This document shows, piece after piece, positions 7,250-13,691 of a stretch of 13,691 bases of DNA. The stretch is from Bacteroidales bacterium UBA1208 (GTDB taxonomy: Bacteria > Bacteroidota > Bacteroidia > Bacteroidales > P3): contig DBXQ01000056.1 in NCBI GenBank assembly GCA_002309955.1, positions 22,857 to 36,547 on the forward strand. Direction: 5' to 3'. Numbering within the stretch: position 1 is the first letter of the stretch; the number at the start of each line of letters is the position of its first letter. A program made the translations under genes and the position numbers. Below the pieces are notes generated by a model that saw only the letters and a list, made by a program, of their open reading frames with translations, ran no database searches and was not told the DNA's origin.

Positions 7250-7594
7250 CTATTCCGTCTTGGGCTGCCGCACGTAGTGGGGCATCTCAAAGGGGATGGG
7301 CAGCGAGAACTCTATCAGTCCGCCGAACTCCTCACCGTCGTACCAGGGCACTTGGTAAATCAATTTCTTTTTACCGTTCTTCTCAATGGTGTAGGCATTC
7401 AGTTTTTCGTTCTCAAGCAAGTCTTTCAATATTGCTGCCGCACGGGGAGGGTGGCAGTCGAAAAGATTGTTGCCGATTATCTTATTGCCATGGCTATTCA
7501 CATCGGCCGAACATTGGTTCATGTCCAGTATATTGCCGTCCTTGTCGCACACCGTGATGGCCATTCCCTTTAATCCTTCAAAATATTTATCCAT
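7250..7594 (-). CDS. Single-domain PAS protein with a CHPP motif
   Basis: The 114-residue protein is almost entirely one PAS domain: an N-terminal GMAITVCDKDGNILDMN strand pair, a mid-domain GNNLFDCHPP segment (Cys47-His48-Pro49-Pro50), and C-terminal beta strands (KLIYQVPWYDGEEFGGLIEFSLPI). The CHPP segment resembles the PAS domain found at the end of DUF438 proteins of anaerobes. Cys47 and His48 could bind a cofactor or respond to redox state, but this is an inference. It has no membrane segment, kinase or DNA-binding domain, so it must act through a partner if it signals. It lies between ptb and the receptor gene in the same direction, separated from ptb by a 115-nt gap holding a hairpin. 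Confidence 0.83.
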   Translation of the reverse strand: MDKYFEGLKGMAITVCDKDGNILDMNQCSADVNSHGNKIIGNNLFDCHPPRAAAILKDLLENEKLNAYTIEKNGKKKLIYQVPWYDGEEFGGLIEFSLPIPFEMPHYVRQPKTE

Positions 7595-7643
7595 TTTTTG
7601 ATTAATGATTGAAACAATATATCTTCTTGTCTATAAACGAAGA

Positions 7644-7692
7644 TTATTGGCTATGGACAACCCCAGGGGGTCTGTATGTCCGTAGCCAATAA
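7644..7692 (-). terminator. Hairpin between ptb and the PAS gene
   Basis: The arms are TTATTGGCTATGGACA (7644-7659) and TGTCCGTAGCCAATAA (7677-7692): 16 bp with a single G-U-type position and a 17-nt loop that itself contains CCCC-A-GGGG. It starts 18 nt past the ptb stop in the transcribed direction. The following sequence is only moderately T-rich, so it may be a partial terminator, an mRNA-stabilising 3' end for ptb, or a leader element of the PAS gene. Confidence 0.55.
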
Positions 7693-7709
7693 CCTTCTGT
7701 AAAATCTTT

Positions 7710-8618
7710 TTACTTAGCGTTGATGGCGGCCAAAGCAATGCTGTACAACTTTGTCTTGGCGCTGTCGCCACGGCTGGTCAGGATGCATGGAACCTTGGCA
7801 CCCACCACCATGCAAGCCAGTTCGGCACCGCCGAATTTGGTGCAGCATTTGTAGAACACGTTGCCGCTCTCGATGTTGGGGAACAGCAGGCAGTCGGCAT
7901 TGCCAGCCACTTCGCCAGCCACTTTCTTGGTCTTGGCACTCTCGGCATCAATAGCCACATCCAAAGCCAAGGGACCGTCAATAACAGCACCCTTTATCTG
8001 GCCGCGGTCGCCCATCTTGCTGATGATGGCAGCCTCGACGCAGGCGGGCATACCCGTCGACACCTGTTCGGTGGCGGCAATCAGTGCCACCTTCGGTTTC
8101 TCAATCTCGAGATTCTTGGCAGTGCTGATAAGGTAGCTCAGTATCTGCTGTTTCTGTTTCATGTCGGGAGCGGGGACAATGGCCACGTCACTGCACACCA
8201 GCAGCTTGTGGTAGCGCGGAATCTCAAACACGGCCATGTGGGTCAGCATGTCGTTCTTCTTGCCGGGCATCAGGCCGGTCTCCTTGTTCAGGATGGCACG
8301 CATATACTTGTCGGTCGAGAGCAGACCCTTCATCAGGATGTCGCCCTTGCCTTCGCGAATCAGTCCTACGGCTTTCACACCGGCCTTGTTCTCATCGGCT
8401 TCCTGTACCAGCTCGAACTTGTCGGGATTAATACCCTCGGCAGCGCAGATTTTCTTGATGGTCTCAATGTCGCCCACCAGAGTGGCGTCCACAATACCTT
8501 TATCCACGGCAGCACTTACGGCGCATACAGTATGGTCGTCGTTGGCATAAGCGGCCACCAGTCTTTTCTTACCTTTGGTCTTAACCAGTTCCAGAAGATC
8601 GTCTAATTTTGTAATCAT
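7710..8618 (-). CDS. ptb: Phosphate butyryltransferase (Ptb/Pta family)
   Basis: This enzyme interconverts butyryl-CoA plus phosphate with butyryl phosphate plus CoA. With butyrate kinase, it yields ATP at the end of butyrate fermentation. The 302-residue length is that of Ptb, shorter than most phosphate acetyltransferases. Typical segments are DILMKGLLSTDKYMRAIL (about 94-111), the VIDGPLALDVAID block (about 213-225), GNADCLLFPNIESGN (about 239-253) and LTSRGDSAKTKLYSIALA near the end. Substrate preference (butyryl, acetyl or branched acyl) cannot be read from the sequence. No butyrate kinase gene is next to it, which is unusual since ptb and buk are often paired. It is divergent from the KamB-like gene and transcribed from the shared palindromic promoter. 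Confidence 0.88.
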   Translation of the reverse strand: MITKLDDLLELVKTKGKKRLVAAYANDDHTVCAVSAAVDKGIVDATLVGDIETIKKICAAEGINPDKFELVQEADENKAGVKAVGLIREGKGDILMKGLLSTDKYMRAILNKETGLMPGKKNDMLTHMAVFEIPRYHKLLVCSDVAIVPAPDMKQKQQILSYLISTAKNLEIEKPKVALIAATEQVSTGMPACVEAAIISKMGDRGQIKGAVIDGPLALDVAIDAESAKTKKVAGEVAGNADCLLFPNIESGNVFYKCCTKFGGAELACMVVGAKVPCILTSRGDSAKTKLYSIALAAINAK

Positions 8619-8675
8619 CTTGTTATTAGTTTATTAATAATTTAACAATGGGGTTTTGGTTTCTTCAACCGCCTG

Positions 8676-8706
8676 CAAAGTTACAAAAAAACTTTCACAT
8701 ACGAAA
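8676..8706 (-). promoter_or_regulatory. Promoter of ptb
   Basis: On the reverse strand, a TAACTTTG box (plus-strand CAAAGTTA, 8676-8683) matches the Bacteroidota -7 consensus TAnnTTTG. TTTC (plus-strand GAAA, 8703-8706) lies 19 nt upstream, one base from the -33 TTTG. The start point should fall about 50 nt before the ptb ATG. Confidence 0.7.
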
Positions 8707-8722
8707 GTTTTTCGTAACTTTG
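8693..8722 (+). promoter_or_regulatory. Promoter of the KamB-like gene
   Basis: TTTC (8693-8696), an 18-nt spacer, and TAACTTTG (8715-8722) match the Bacteroidota -33/-7 pattern. The expected start point, 6-8 nt past the box, is at or next to the ATG at 8731, so the mRNA may be leaderless or nearly so. Confidence 0.68.
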
Positions 8723-8730
8723 CAAACGCT

Positions 8731-9756
8731 ATGCCCTTCGTTGAAAACTTACGCAACTATCGGAGCCTGTCCATTGTAGGCCTTGAAAAAAACACTGGCA
8801 AGACAGTCTGTCTTAATTATATTCTTGGCCGGTTGAACCATCTGGGGGTCTCCACAGCCGTCACCTCCATCGGTGTTGACGGCGAGCAGGTAGACTCCGT
8901 TTACGCCACCGCCAAGCCCGAAATCACCCTCTACGAGGGCATGCAGTTTATCACCTCCCACAAACACTACCTCCAGCGGCGGCTGGTCTCCAACATCCTG
9001 TCTGTCGACGAGCGGCGCACAGCCCTTGGTCAATTGGTTACCGCCCAAGTGCTCTGTCAGGGTCGCATTCTCCTTTCGGGAGCCGCCACCACAGGACTCC
9101 TCCGTCAACAGATTTCCCAGTTCCGTCATAGCGGAGTGCAGCTTACCATTGTCGACGGAGCTCTCTCTCGTCTTAGCTTGGCCTCACCCACCGTCACCGA
9201 CGCCATGATTCTGGCCACGGGTGCTGCTGTCTCCCCCAACCTCCAGCAGCTCATCTCCCGCACCCGTTTTGTTTATCGGCTTATCAATCTTCCCGAAGTC
9301 TCCGAGGTGTTGCGTTCCAAACTCTCTGCTGTTGACAACGGTCTTTGGATTGTCGACAGTGATGACAATGTCCACGATCTCGGCATACAGTCTGTCTTCC
9401 TGCTCGGTCCTGAAAGCAAAAGCCTTTTTGCCCAAGGTAATACACTCTTTGTTTCGGGTGCCGTTAGCAATCGGTTGCTCAAGTTCCTCTCTGTACAGCC
9501 CAACATTAAGGACATTGTCCTCATTGTCCGCGATTTTACCAAACTCTTCATAACTCCCGACGCTTACGCTGACTTCACCCGCAAGGGCGGAACCATGCGG
9601 GTTCTGCAACGCTCGCATCTTATGGCTGTCTGCCTTAATCCCACCTCCCCTCAAGGCTACACACTCAATTCAGCTGAGGCTTGCCGACAACTTTCCGATG
9701 CACTGCAGTGTCCGGTATACGATGTAGTGCAGTATGGCCGCGCCAACTGCCAGTAA
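8731..9756 (+). CDS. KamB-like protein, putative lysine 5,6-aminomutase reactivase subunit
   Basis: This 341-residue cytoplasmic protein starts with a P-loop-like motif, VGLEKNTGKT (residues 16-25), in which the leading Gly is one residue further from GKT than in a canonical Walker A. VTSIGVDGEQVDSV follows (about 44-57), then GRILLSGAATTGLLRQQI, LTIVDGALSRLSLASP and TDAMILATGAA in the middle. This order recalls KamB of lysine-fermenting bacteria, an accessory protein thought to help reactivate the B12-dependent lysine 5,6-aminomutase. The comparison is from memory and the sequence is divergent. No aminomutase subunits or other lysine-pathway genes adjoin it. The frame is open to 8656, but an upstream start would lie inside the promoter palindrome, so I take ATG 8731. 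Confidence 0.55.
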   Translation: MPFVENLRNYRSLSIVGLEKNTGKTVCLNYILGRLNHLGVSTAVTSIGVDGEQVDSVYATAKPEITLYEGMQFITSHKHYLQRRLVSNILSVDERRTALGQLVTAQVLCQGRILLSGAATTGLLRQQISQFRHSGVQLTIVDGALSRLSLASPTVTDAMILATGAAVSPNLQQLISRTRFVYRLINLPEVSEVLRSKLSAVDNGLWIVDSDDNVHDLGIQSVFLLGPESKSLFAQGNTLFVSGAVSNRLLKFLSVQPNIKDIVLIVRDFTKLFITPDAYADFTRKGGTMRVLQRSHLMAVCLNPTSPQGYTLNSAEACRQLSDALQCPVYDVVQYGRANCQ

Positions 9757-9808
9757 AGGTGGATTTCTATACGTTTTTTATTCCTAAAACAATGCTGTAT
9801 CTGGTATT

Positions 9809-9837
9809 CGGAACCGCAGTTTCCGCACTTCTTTTTT
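9809..9837 (+). terminator. Probable terminator of the KamB-like gene
   Basis: CGGAA and TTCCG (9809-9813 and 9821-9825) pair around a 7-nt interior and are followed by a T6 tract at 9832-9837 on the transcribed strand, about 50 nt after the stop codon. The stem is short, so confidence is moderate. Confidence 0.42.
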
Positions 9838-9943
9838 AGTTTATGTCAGATAACAAAATATAAAATAAAGGTAAAATGTATAATGGATAAATGACGAAGT
9901 TACAGCTCCCTTGGTATTAAGTTCGTCAGGATTTGGGCTAAAA

Positions 9944-9996
9944 CAACTAAGGACAAATAGGGGCGTGTTGTTTTTTGACCTATTTGACCTTAGTTG
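9944..9996 (-). terminator. Long hairpin, likely terminator of the C10 peptidase gene
   Basis: CAACTAAGGACAAATAGG (9944-9961) and CCTATTTGACCTTAGTTG (9979-9996) pair over 18 positions with one A-A mismatch and a 17-nt loop. Read on the reverse strand, the stem is followed by TTTTAGCC, as expected for an intrinsic terminator, 81 nt after the peptidase stop. The right arm also holds three imperfect TTTGACC-type direct repeats. The stem is longer than a usual terminator, so a small mobile-element remnant is another possibility. Confidence 0.5.
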
Positions 9997-10076
9997 ACTT
10001 TATGCTTAGCAGTGGCGATGCCAGACAGATTTTTCAACCTATTCAAGGCTCTGCTGTTGTACTGACGCTGAGGGGA

Positions 10077-12887
10077 TTATTGCACTACGAACCGTGTAGT
10101 GGTGGTACCGCGTGGCGAAGTGTATTGCAGCAGGTAGATACCTTGGGGCAGGGTACTCACATCAACAGTGGTTTGGGTGGATGAGGTGCGGCGTTGCGTA
10201 ATCTGTCGGCCTGTGGCATCGAAAAGGGTGAGGGTGCCGTCGGGGTTGGGCAAGGTGATGGATACTATCTGTCGGGCGGGGTTAGGGTGTACACTCAGAG
10301 TGGTGTTTTCCACGTCGCCGATGCCCATAGTGCCCTCCCATATACGCAGGCCGTATAGCTTGAACATTCCCTCACCAGATGTTTCTGGGCGTCGCATACG
10401 TATGGCAATACGTACAGGGTTGCCTTGGTTGTGTTCGGACAAGTTGATGGGCTGGGTGGTGGCAGGAACTTCGCCATAGGCTGTAGGCAGGGTGTAGATG
10501 GGGGTGAAGTCGGCACTGTCGAGTCCGCCTTGCGATAGCTCTACTGTGATGATACAGTCGCTCGACGTGAGGTGTTTGGCCTCAAGCCATGCATCTTGGT
10601 CGCTATTGAGGTCGATAAGGGGCGACACGTACCAGTTGTCGGTTCCTTGGCCGAGATAGATGGAGATATAATCGGTTGGGAATGGATAGCCAGGAGATTC
10701 GCCACGATAAAACCATTGCCAGCAGGCACGTAACATGACATCCAGTGAGTCGTAATTGATGACGTAAGGGAAGGTGTTGACTGGATTGTTGCAGTCGGTG
10801 ATGAGTACTGTGTCGCTTACTGCCACACTGCCATTGTGATTCACAACTTGGGCACCGACCTGATGGTACCCAGCGGTATTCCAGACGATAAAGGCAGAGT
10901 CCGAAGCCACGCGTGTGGCAGCGGCATCGCCGAAATCCCATTCCACAGTGCTGGCGGTGGAGTGAAGGATTTCCACCATGATGGTGTCGTCAACGTTGCC
11001 TTGTTCAGGAGTTATAATGAATGCAGTGGGCGTTAGGTTGGTGTTGACGACAGAGTCGGCGGAGGTCACGCATCTAATATACCAGCAGATTGATGTGTCG
11101 TCGAGAGAAGTGTTGGGCTGTAATTGATTGAGATGTCCCCAGGTGGCACCGTCGTCGGACGAAATCCAGTTGCCGTCGGAAACACCGATACTAGGGGCAC
11201 CCATATAGTTGACAAAATCATGAGTGCATCGTATTGTAATCCAGAGGTTGTTGTTGGTGTCAATGGGCATGGGGGTTTCGAGTTCGGCGCGGTGCCAACG
11301 AAGACTGCCGTTAGGTATAGTGACCGGCTGGGTGTAGACAACAGGGCCAGGAGCATCGTCGCCTCCACAATGGAGGTAGACGATATAATCGCCAGAATAG
11401 TGATAGATGTCGACGGCACTGACGTATTTGTGTCCCGCCAAAACGGTAGCAGGCAGTTTTATTCCTATCCGATAATGTTCGTTGATCGAATATAGACCAC
11501 GGTCGGAGACATCGGAACCGGTATATGAAAGCACGTTGCTGTCTTCGGCAAGGGCTTGGTCGAAGTAGGCGGTGATGCTGAAATCGTGGGCAAGGCAGGG
11601 GTAGGGGTTGACAGTCGAGCCGTTACTCCACCGCGCGAAACGGTGGCCTGTGGCTGGACGAGCATGGAGCAACACAGTGTCGCGATAGTTGTACACCCCG
11701 CCGCCGTTCACAATTCCTTCCGCTGTGTCGGCACTGGTGGCGTTGACTGTGCAGTTGGTGCTGCTGCCGAAGAGGGTGTCGGGTTCGATGCCGATGATGG
11801 CACACTGCGAACGAGTGAAGTCGTAGCCTGACGGATTCAGCCTTGTGAGGGTGAAATAGCCGTCCGCTAAGCCGCTCCAGCCCCAGTTGAAATGGAAGTA
11901 GCCGTTAGTGTCGTAGCCGTCGCATACAAACTCGTGTCCCAAGTTAATGCCTGATCCTGAAAACAACACAGGGCGGCGATGGTCTATTTCGTTTTTAATC
12001 AGTGCGCTCCATTCTTCATCAGTGAGGTCGGCGTGTCTTACACCATATATTGCCGGGCTGTATTTAAAATAGGTTCTGAGGGCATTCTCAGGGCAGGGGA
12101 AGTCGAGTCCGTGGTTGTACATGATGTTGTCGTGAATTCCGCTCCCGTCTATGGCATAAACCATCTCCACAGCCACGCCGCAGTGGTACATCAATGTCGC
12201 CACGGCAGATACTTGGGCTGTGCTACTTGAGGAGGTGAGGGAAGTGGGCATATTGGCCCAGTCGTAGGTGGTGGCGCCAAAATCAGCACTCAGTGTGCCA
12301 TAGGTGTATGCGTTGTAGCTGTGTTGTCCCACGCCCGTTTCAGGCCAGTTCCAATACTTCATCACCTGCGCCATGGCGGTGGCGACGCAGCCTGTCAGTG
12401 TCCTCGTTCCGCCATCCAAGGGACAGAAGTCGTTGTAGAAGGGTGACTGGTCCCAGGTGGTGGTCAGCAGCGGACCTACAATGGAATCGTAGCCTTCCAC
12501 GCCCGACTTGGGCATGCCTTGGTCAGACCATCCTGAATGGATGGGTTGGGATGCATCCTCCATGGCGGCACGAATCTGCTTGTCATAGCTGTCGAGCCAG
12601 GCAGCAAGGTTGGTAGGCAGGTTTTCCACATTGAGATTGGATTGCAACGAATAGCCTAAGATGGGTTGCACATGGTTGTCGGCACTGACAATAACAAAGC
12701 CCCCCCCGTCGATGGAAAAGAGGTAGAGGTTGTCGTAAGGGGATTTGAGCAACTGTAGTTGCGAGTCGCTTTTAAGTTGCAAAAACGACGTCGCCTTGGC
12801 TGCGGCAACGTCTTTTGAAACAGACTGAGCATTGGCAGCAATGCAGGCTGTCAGTGCAAATGTGATGATTAATAAATGTTTACGCAT
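10077..12887 (-). CDS. Secreted C10 (streptopain-type) cysteine peptidase with T9SS sorting domain
   Basis: This 936-residue exported protease has a signal peptide at 1-20 (ACIAANA-Q) and a propeptide at about 21-137 of the C10 inhibitor-like type (FVIVSADNHVQPILGYS). The catalytic domain is about 138-370, with Cys167 in TGCVATAMAQVMKYWNWP and His318 in GHEFVCDGYDTNGYFHFNWGWSG, matching the streptopain Cys/His pair and NWGW. A divergent InlB-like repeat follows (about 385-443, ARPATGHRFARWSNGS), then a beta-sandwich region (about 450-610), a PKD-like domain (about 620-698, VEWDFGD) and another beta domain (about 700-855). The C-terminal ~70 residues (SVHPNPARQ ... GIYLLQY ... RFVVQ) are a type A sorting signal of the type IX secretion system. 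The product is therefore expected at the cell surface or outside, degrading host or dietary protein. Confidence 0.93.
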   Translation of the reverse strand: MRKHLLIITFALTACIAANAQSVSKDVAAAKATSFLQLKSDSQLQLLKSPYDNLYLFSIDGGGFVIVSADNHVQPILGYSLQSNLNVENLPTNLAAWLDSYDKQIRAAMEDASQPIHSGWSDQGMPKSGVEGYDSIVGPLLTTTWDQSPFYNDFCPLDGGTRTLTGCVATAMAQVMKYWNWPETGVGQHSYNAYTYGTLSADFGATTYDWANMPTSLTSSSSTAQVSAVATLMYHCGVAVEMVYAIDGSGIHDNIMYNHGLDFPCPENALRTYFKYSPAIYGVRHADLTDEEWSALIKNEIDHRRPVLFSGSGINLGHEFVCDGYDTNGYFHFNWGWSGLADGYFTLTRLNPSGYDFTRSQCAIIGIEPDTLFGSSTNCTVNATSADTAEGIVNGGGVYNYRDTVLLHARPATGHRFARWSNGSTVNPYPCLAHDFSITAYFDQALAEDSNVLSYTGSDVSDRGLYSINEHYRIGIKLPATVLAGHKYVSAVDIYHYSGDYIVYLHCGGDDAPGPVVYTQPVTIPNGSLRWHRAELETPMPIDTNNNLWITIRCTHDFVNYMGAPSIGVSDGNWISSDDGATWGHLNQLQPNTSLDDTSICWYIRCVTSADSVVNTNLTPTAFIITPEQGNVDDTIMVEILHSTASTVEWDFGDAAATRVASDSAFIVWNTAGYHQVGAQVVNHNGSVAVSDTVLITDCNNPVNTFPYVINYDSLDVMLRACWQWFYRGESPGYPFPTDYISIYLGQGTDNWYVSPLIDLNSDQDAWLEAKHLTSSDCIITVELSQGGLDSADFTPIYTLPTAYGEVPATTQPINLSEHNQGNPVRIAIRMRRPETSGEGMFKLYGLRIWEGTMGIGDVENTTLSVHPNPARQIVSITLPNPDGTLTLFDATGRQITQRRTSSTQTTVDVSTLPQGIYLLQYTSPRGTTTTRFVVQ
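12700..12707 (-). repeat. G8 homopolymer tract inside the C10 peptidase gene
   Basis: Eight consecutive C on the plus strand read as GGGGGGGG in codons 61-63 of the peptidase propeptide (DGGGF). Such a tract near the 5' end of a surface-protein gene can slip during replication and switch the reading frame off. The tract is short, so this is only a possibility. Confidence 0.4.
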
Positions 12888-13016
12888 ATGATATATAATA
12901 TAAATATAGTAAAAAAAGTAATATGCGGGATGGTAATAAAGAAGGTGTCATAGAACTGTCGGGGTTAGTGTTTTTAGTCCAAGGATGATCTCATATATTT
13001 TTTTGTGTCCGATAAA

Positions 13017-13033
13017 ACGTGCCATTGGCACGT
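13017..13033 (-). terminator. Terminator-like hairpin in the peptidase leader
   Basis: ACGTGCCATTGGCACGT has perfect 7-bp GC-rich arms around ATT. On the reverse strand it is followed at once by TTTTATC, the form of an intrinsic terminator. It lies between the predicted promoter (13139-13146) and the peptidase start, so it could act as an attenuator, or end a transcript coming from further upstream. Confidence 0.5.
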
Positions 13034-13138
13034 AATCCTGTTATTACATCAAGTATGTGTTCCTGTAAAAGTATAAGTATTTGTACAACAATACAAAACA
13101 ATTATTTAGGCACCAATAATTCTTTGATTTTATCAGTG

Positions 13139-13146
13139 CAAAAATA
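13139..13146 (-). promoter_or_regulatory. Promoter -7 box of the C10 peptidase gene
   Basis: The reverse strand reads TATTTTTG, a full match to TAnnTTTG. A TATG 20 nt upstream is a partial -33 match. The predicted start near 13132 gives an unusually long leader of about 245 nt. Confidence 0.5.
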
Positions 13147-13308
13147 CACTTTTTTTCGATTATCTACATAAATTTGCCAACCAAACAAAGAATTGAATAA
13201 AAAAGGAAATATAAGAATTTTTATCTAACAGAAAGGCAGTATTTTTTGCAATAGAAAACAGCAGCGATTTATTGTTAGAAATCAGAATATTAACTACTCA
13301 ATCGGTCA

Positions 13309-13620
13309 TTAAGCATTGTCCAGATATAGCTCCGATACATCTCTTATCAACTTGTGTACATGGAATTGGCTTATAAATACGTTTTTTGCTTTCGCCTTTG
13401 CAGAGCGTGGTTTGCATACCCAAGGCAATGCCATTGGGCTATATTCGATATACCATTTCAGGCTGGTTCGTGGAAGTCCCCTTTGGTTACTCCGGCTTTC
13501 TGTTGTCATGGCACAACAAAAACGGTGCCACCATTTCTGTAATTCCTTTTCAACGCACGTCCTTTTCCGCGAATCTTCCCTAACCTGTGCCTAAGTCCTT
13601 TTCGCATTGCCCTTGGTTCG
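13309..13620. other. Unassigned region without a recognisable gene
   Basis: Short open frames exist on both strands (about 60-90 residues, mutually overlapping), none with a recognisable domain or a supporting start. Base composition is less AT-rich than the peptidase leader just before it, so it may be decayed coding or mobile DNA. An imperfect hairpin CCCAAGGCAATGCCATTGGG lies near 13419-13438. Confidence 0.4.
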
Positions 13621-13691
13621 CTCGTTCGACCCCCCTTCGACCTCCGTTCTACCTCAGTTATCCTTCTGAAATGGGAGAACGATGGGAGAAC
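13621..13691. repeat. Degenerate 11-nt repeats at the window end
   Basis: Units CTCGTTCGACC (13621-13631), CCCCTTCGACC (13632-13642), TCCGTTCTACC (13643-13653) and TCAGTTATCCT (13654-13664) are followed by ATGGGAGAACG and ATGGGAGAAC (13671-13691), which read as the same unit in inverted orientation (CGTTCTCCCAT). The window start begins with the same ATGGGAGAAC and continues with similar degenerate units. Confidence 0.6.

Larger units (their letters stand above)
8674..8724. promoter_or_regulatory. Palindromic operator-like region of the divergent promoters
   Basis: TGCAAAGTTAC (8674-8684) and GTAACTTTGCA (8714-8724) are perfect 11-bp inverted arms. Inside them AAAAACTTTC and GAAAGTTTTT form a second inverted pair around CACATAC, with one extra base on the left. 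The whole 51 nt is a near-perfect palindrome that carries both promoters, so a dimeric regulator binding here would control both genes at once. Confidence 0.65.
9757..10076. other. Gap between convergent genes with two hairpins
   Basis: This 320-nt stretch separates the KamB-like gene from the C10 peptidase gene, which converge on it. It is AT-rich with no credible coding frame; it holds the two hairpins listed separately. Confidence 0.7.
12888..13308. other. AT-rich leader and promoter region of the C10 peptidase gene
   Basis: No gene is visible in this stretch. It contains the promoter box and leader hairpin listed separately, plus a widely spaced inverted pair AATTCTTTG (13118-13126) and CAAAGAATT (13186-13194) that brackets the promoter and could be an operator or chance. 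The sequence is strongly AT-rich compared with the coding regions. Confidence 0.6.

Noticed and set aside
9975..10184. 69-codon forward open frame beyond the long hairpin
   Set aside because: It overlaps the hairpin arm and the 3' end of the confident peptidase gene and has no recognisable product.
13309..13594. Small genes near the window end on either strand
   Set aside because: The overlapping frames of 60-90 codons lack known domains and supporting starts, so I describe the region but do not call a gene.

Overview
The window reads as chromosomal DNA of an anaerobic, probably amino-acid-fermenting member of the Bacteroidales (Bacteroidota). The evidence is promoter boxes of the Bacteroidota type (TAnnTTTG), an outer-membrane beta-barrel receptor with an N-terminal carboxypeptidase-regulatory-like domain, a C10 cysteine peptidase with a type IX secretion (T9SS) C-terminal signal, a sigma/anti-sigma/secreted-protein operon, and a phosphate butyryltransferase. 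No gene is cut by either edge.

Layout. Positions 1-451 are gene-free. Next come three forward housekeeping genes: pyrH (UMP kinase), frr (ribosome recycling factor) and birA (biotin ligase). They converge, with 11 nt between stop codons and a small palindrome, on a reverse three-gene module: an ECF-like sigma factor, a single-pass membrane protein that looks like its anti-sigma factor, and a small secreted protein. Upstream of the sigma gene on the reverse strand lies a chain that may be co-transcribed: phosphate butyryltransferase (ptb), a single-domain PAS protein, a large outer-membrane receptor, and a small protein with an HsdR N-terminal-type nuclease fold whose start overlaps the receptor's stop. 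A strong hairpin separates ptb from the PAS gene.

ptb is divergent from a forward gene that resembles KamB, the proposed reactivase subunit of lysine 5,6-aminomutase. The two genes share a near-perfect palindrome that carries a TAACTTTG promoter box on each strand. This pairing suggests lysine or related amino-acid fermentation ending in butyrate, but no aminomutase genes are present here. After a convergent 320-nt gap with two hairpins comes a reverse 936-residue C10 peptidase with an InlB-like domain, a PKD-like domain and a T9SS sorting domain. It has a long AT-rich leader containing a terminator-like hairpin. The last ~400 nt hold no recognisable gene and end in degenerate 11-nt repeats. 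The same decamer, ATGGGAGAAC, lies at both window ends.

I found no CRISPR array, tRNA, rRNA or intact insertion sequence. The best leads are the palindromic divergent promoter with a possibly leaderless KamB-like gene, the paired GGGGGTA boxes before the sigma operon, and the hairpins and terminal repeats. Family names come from motif recognition, not from searches.
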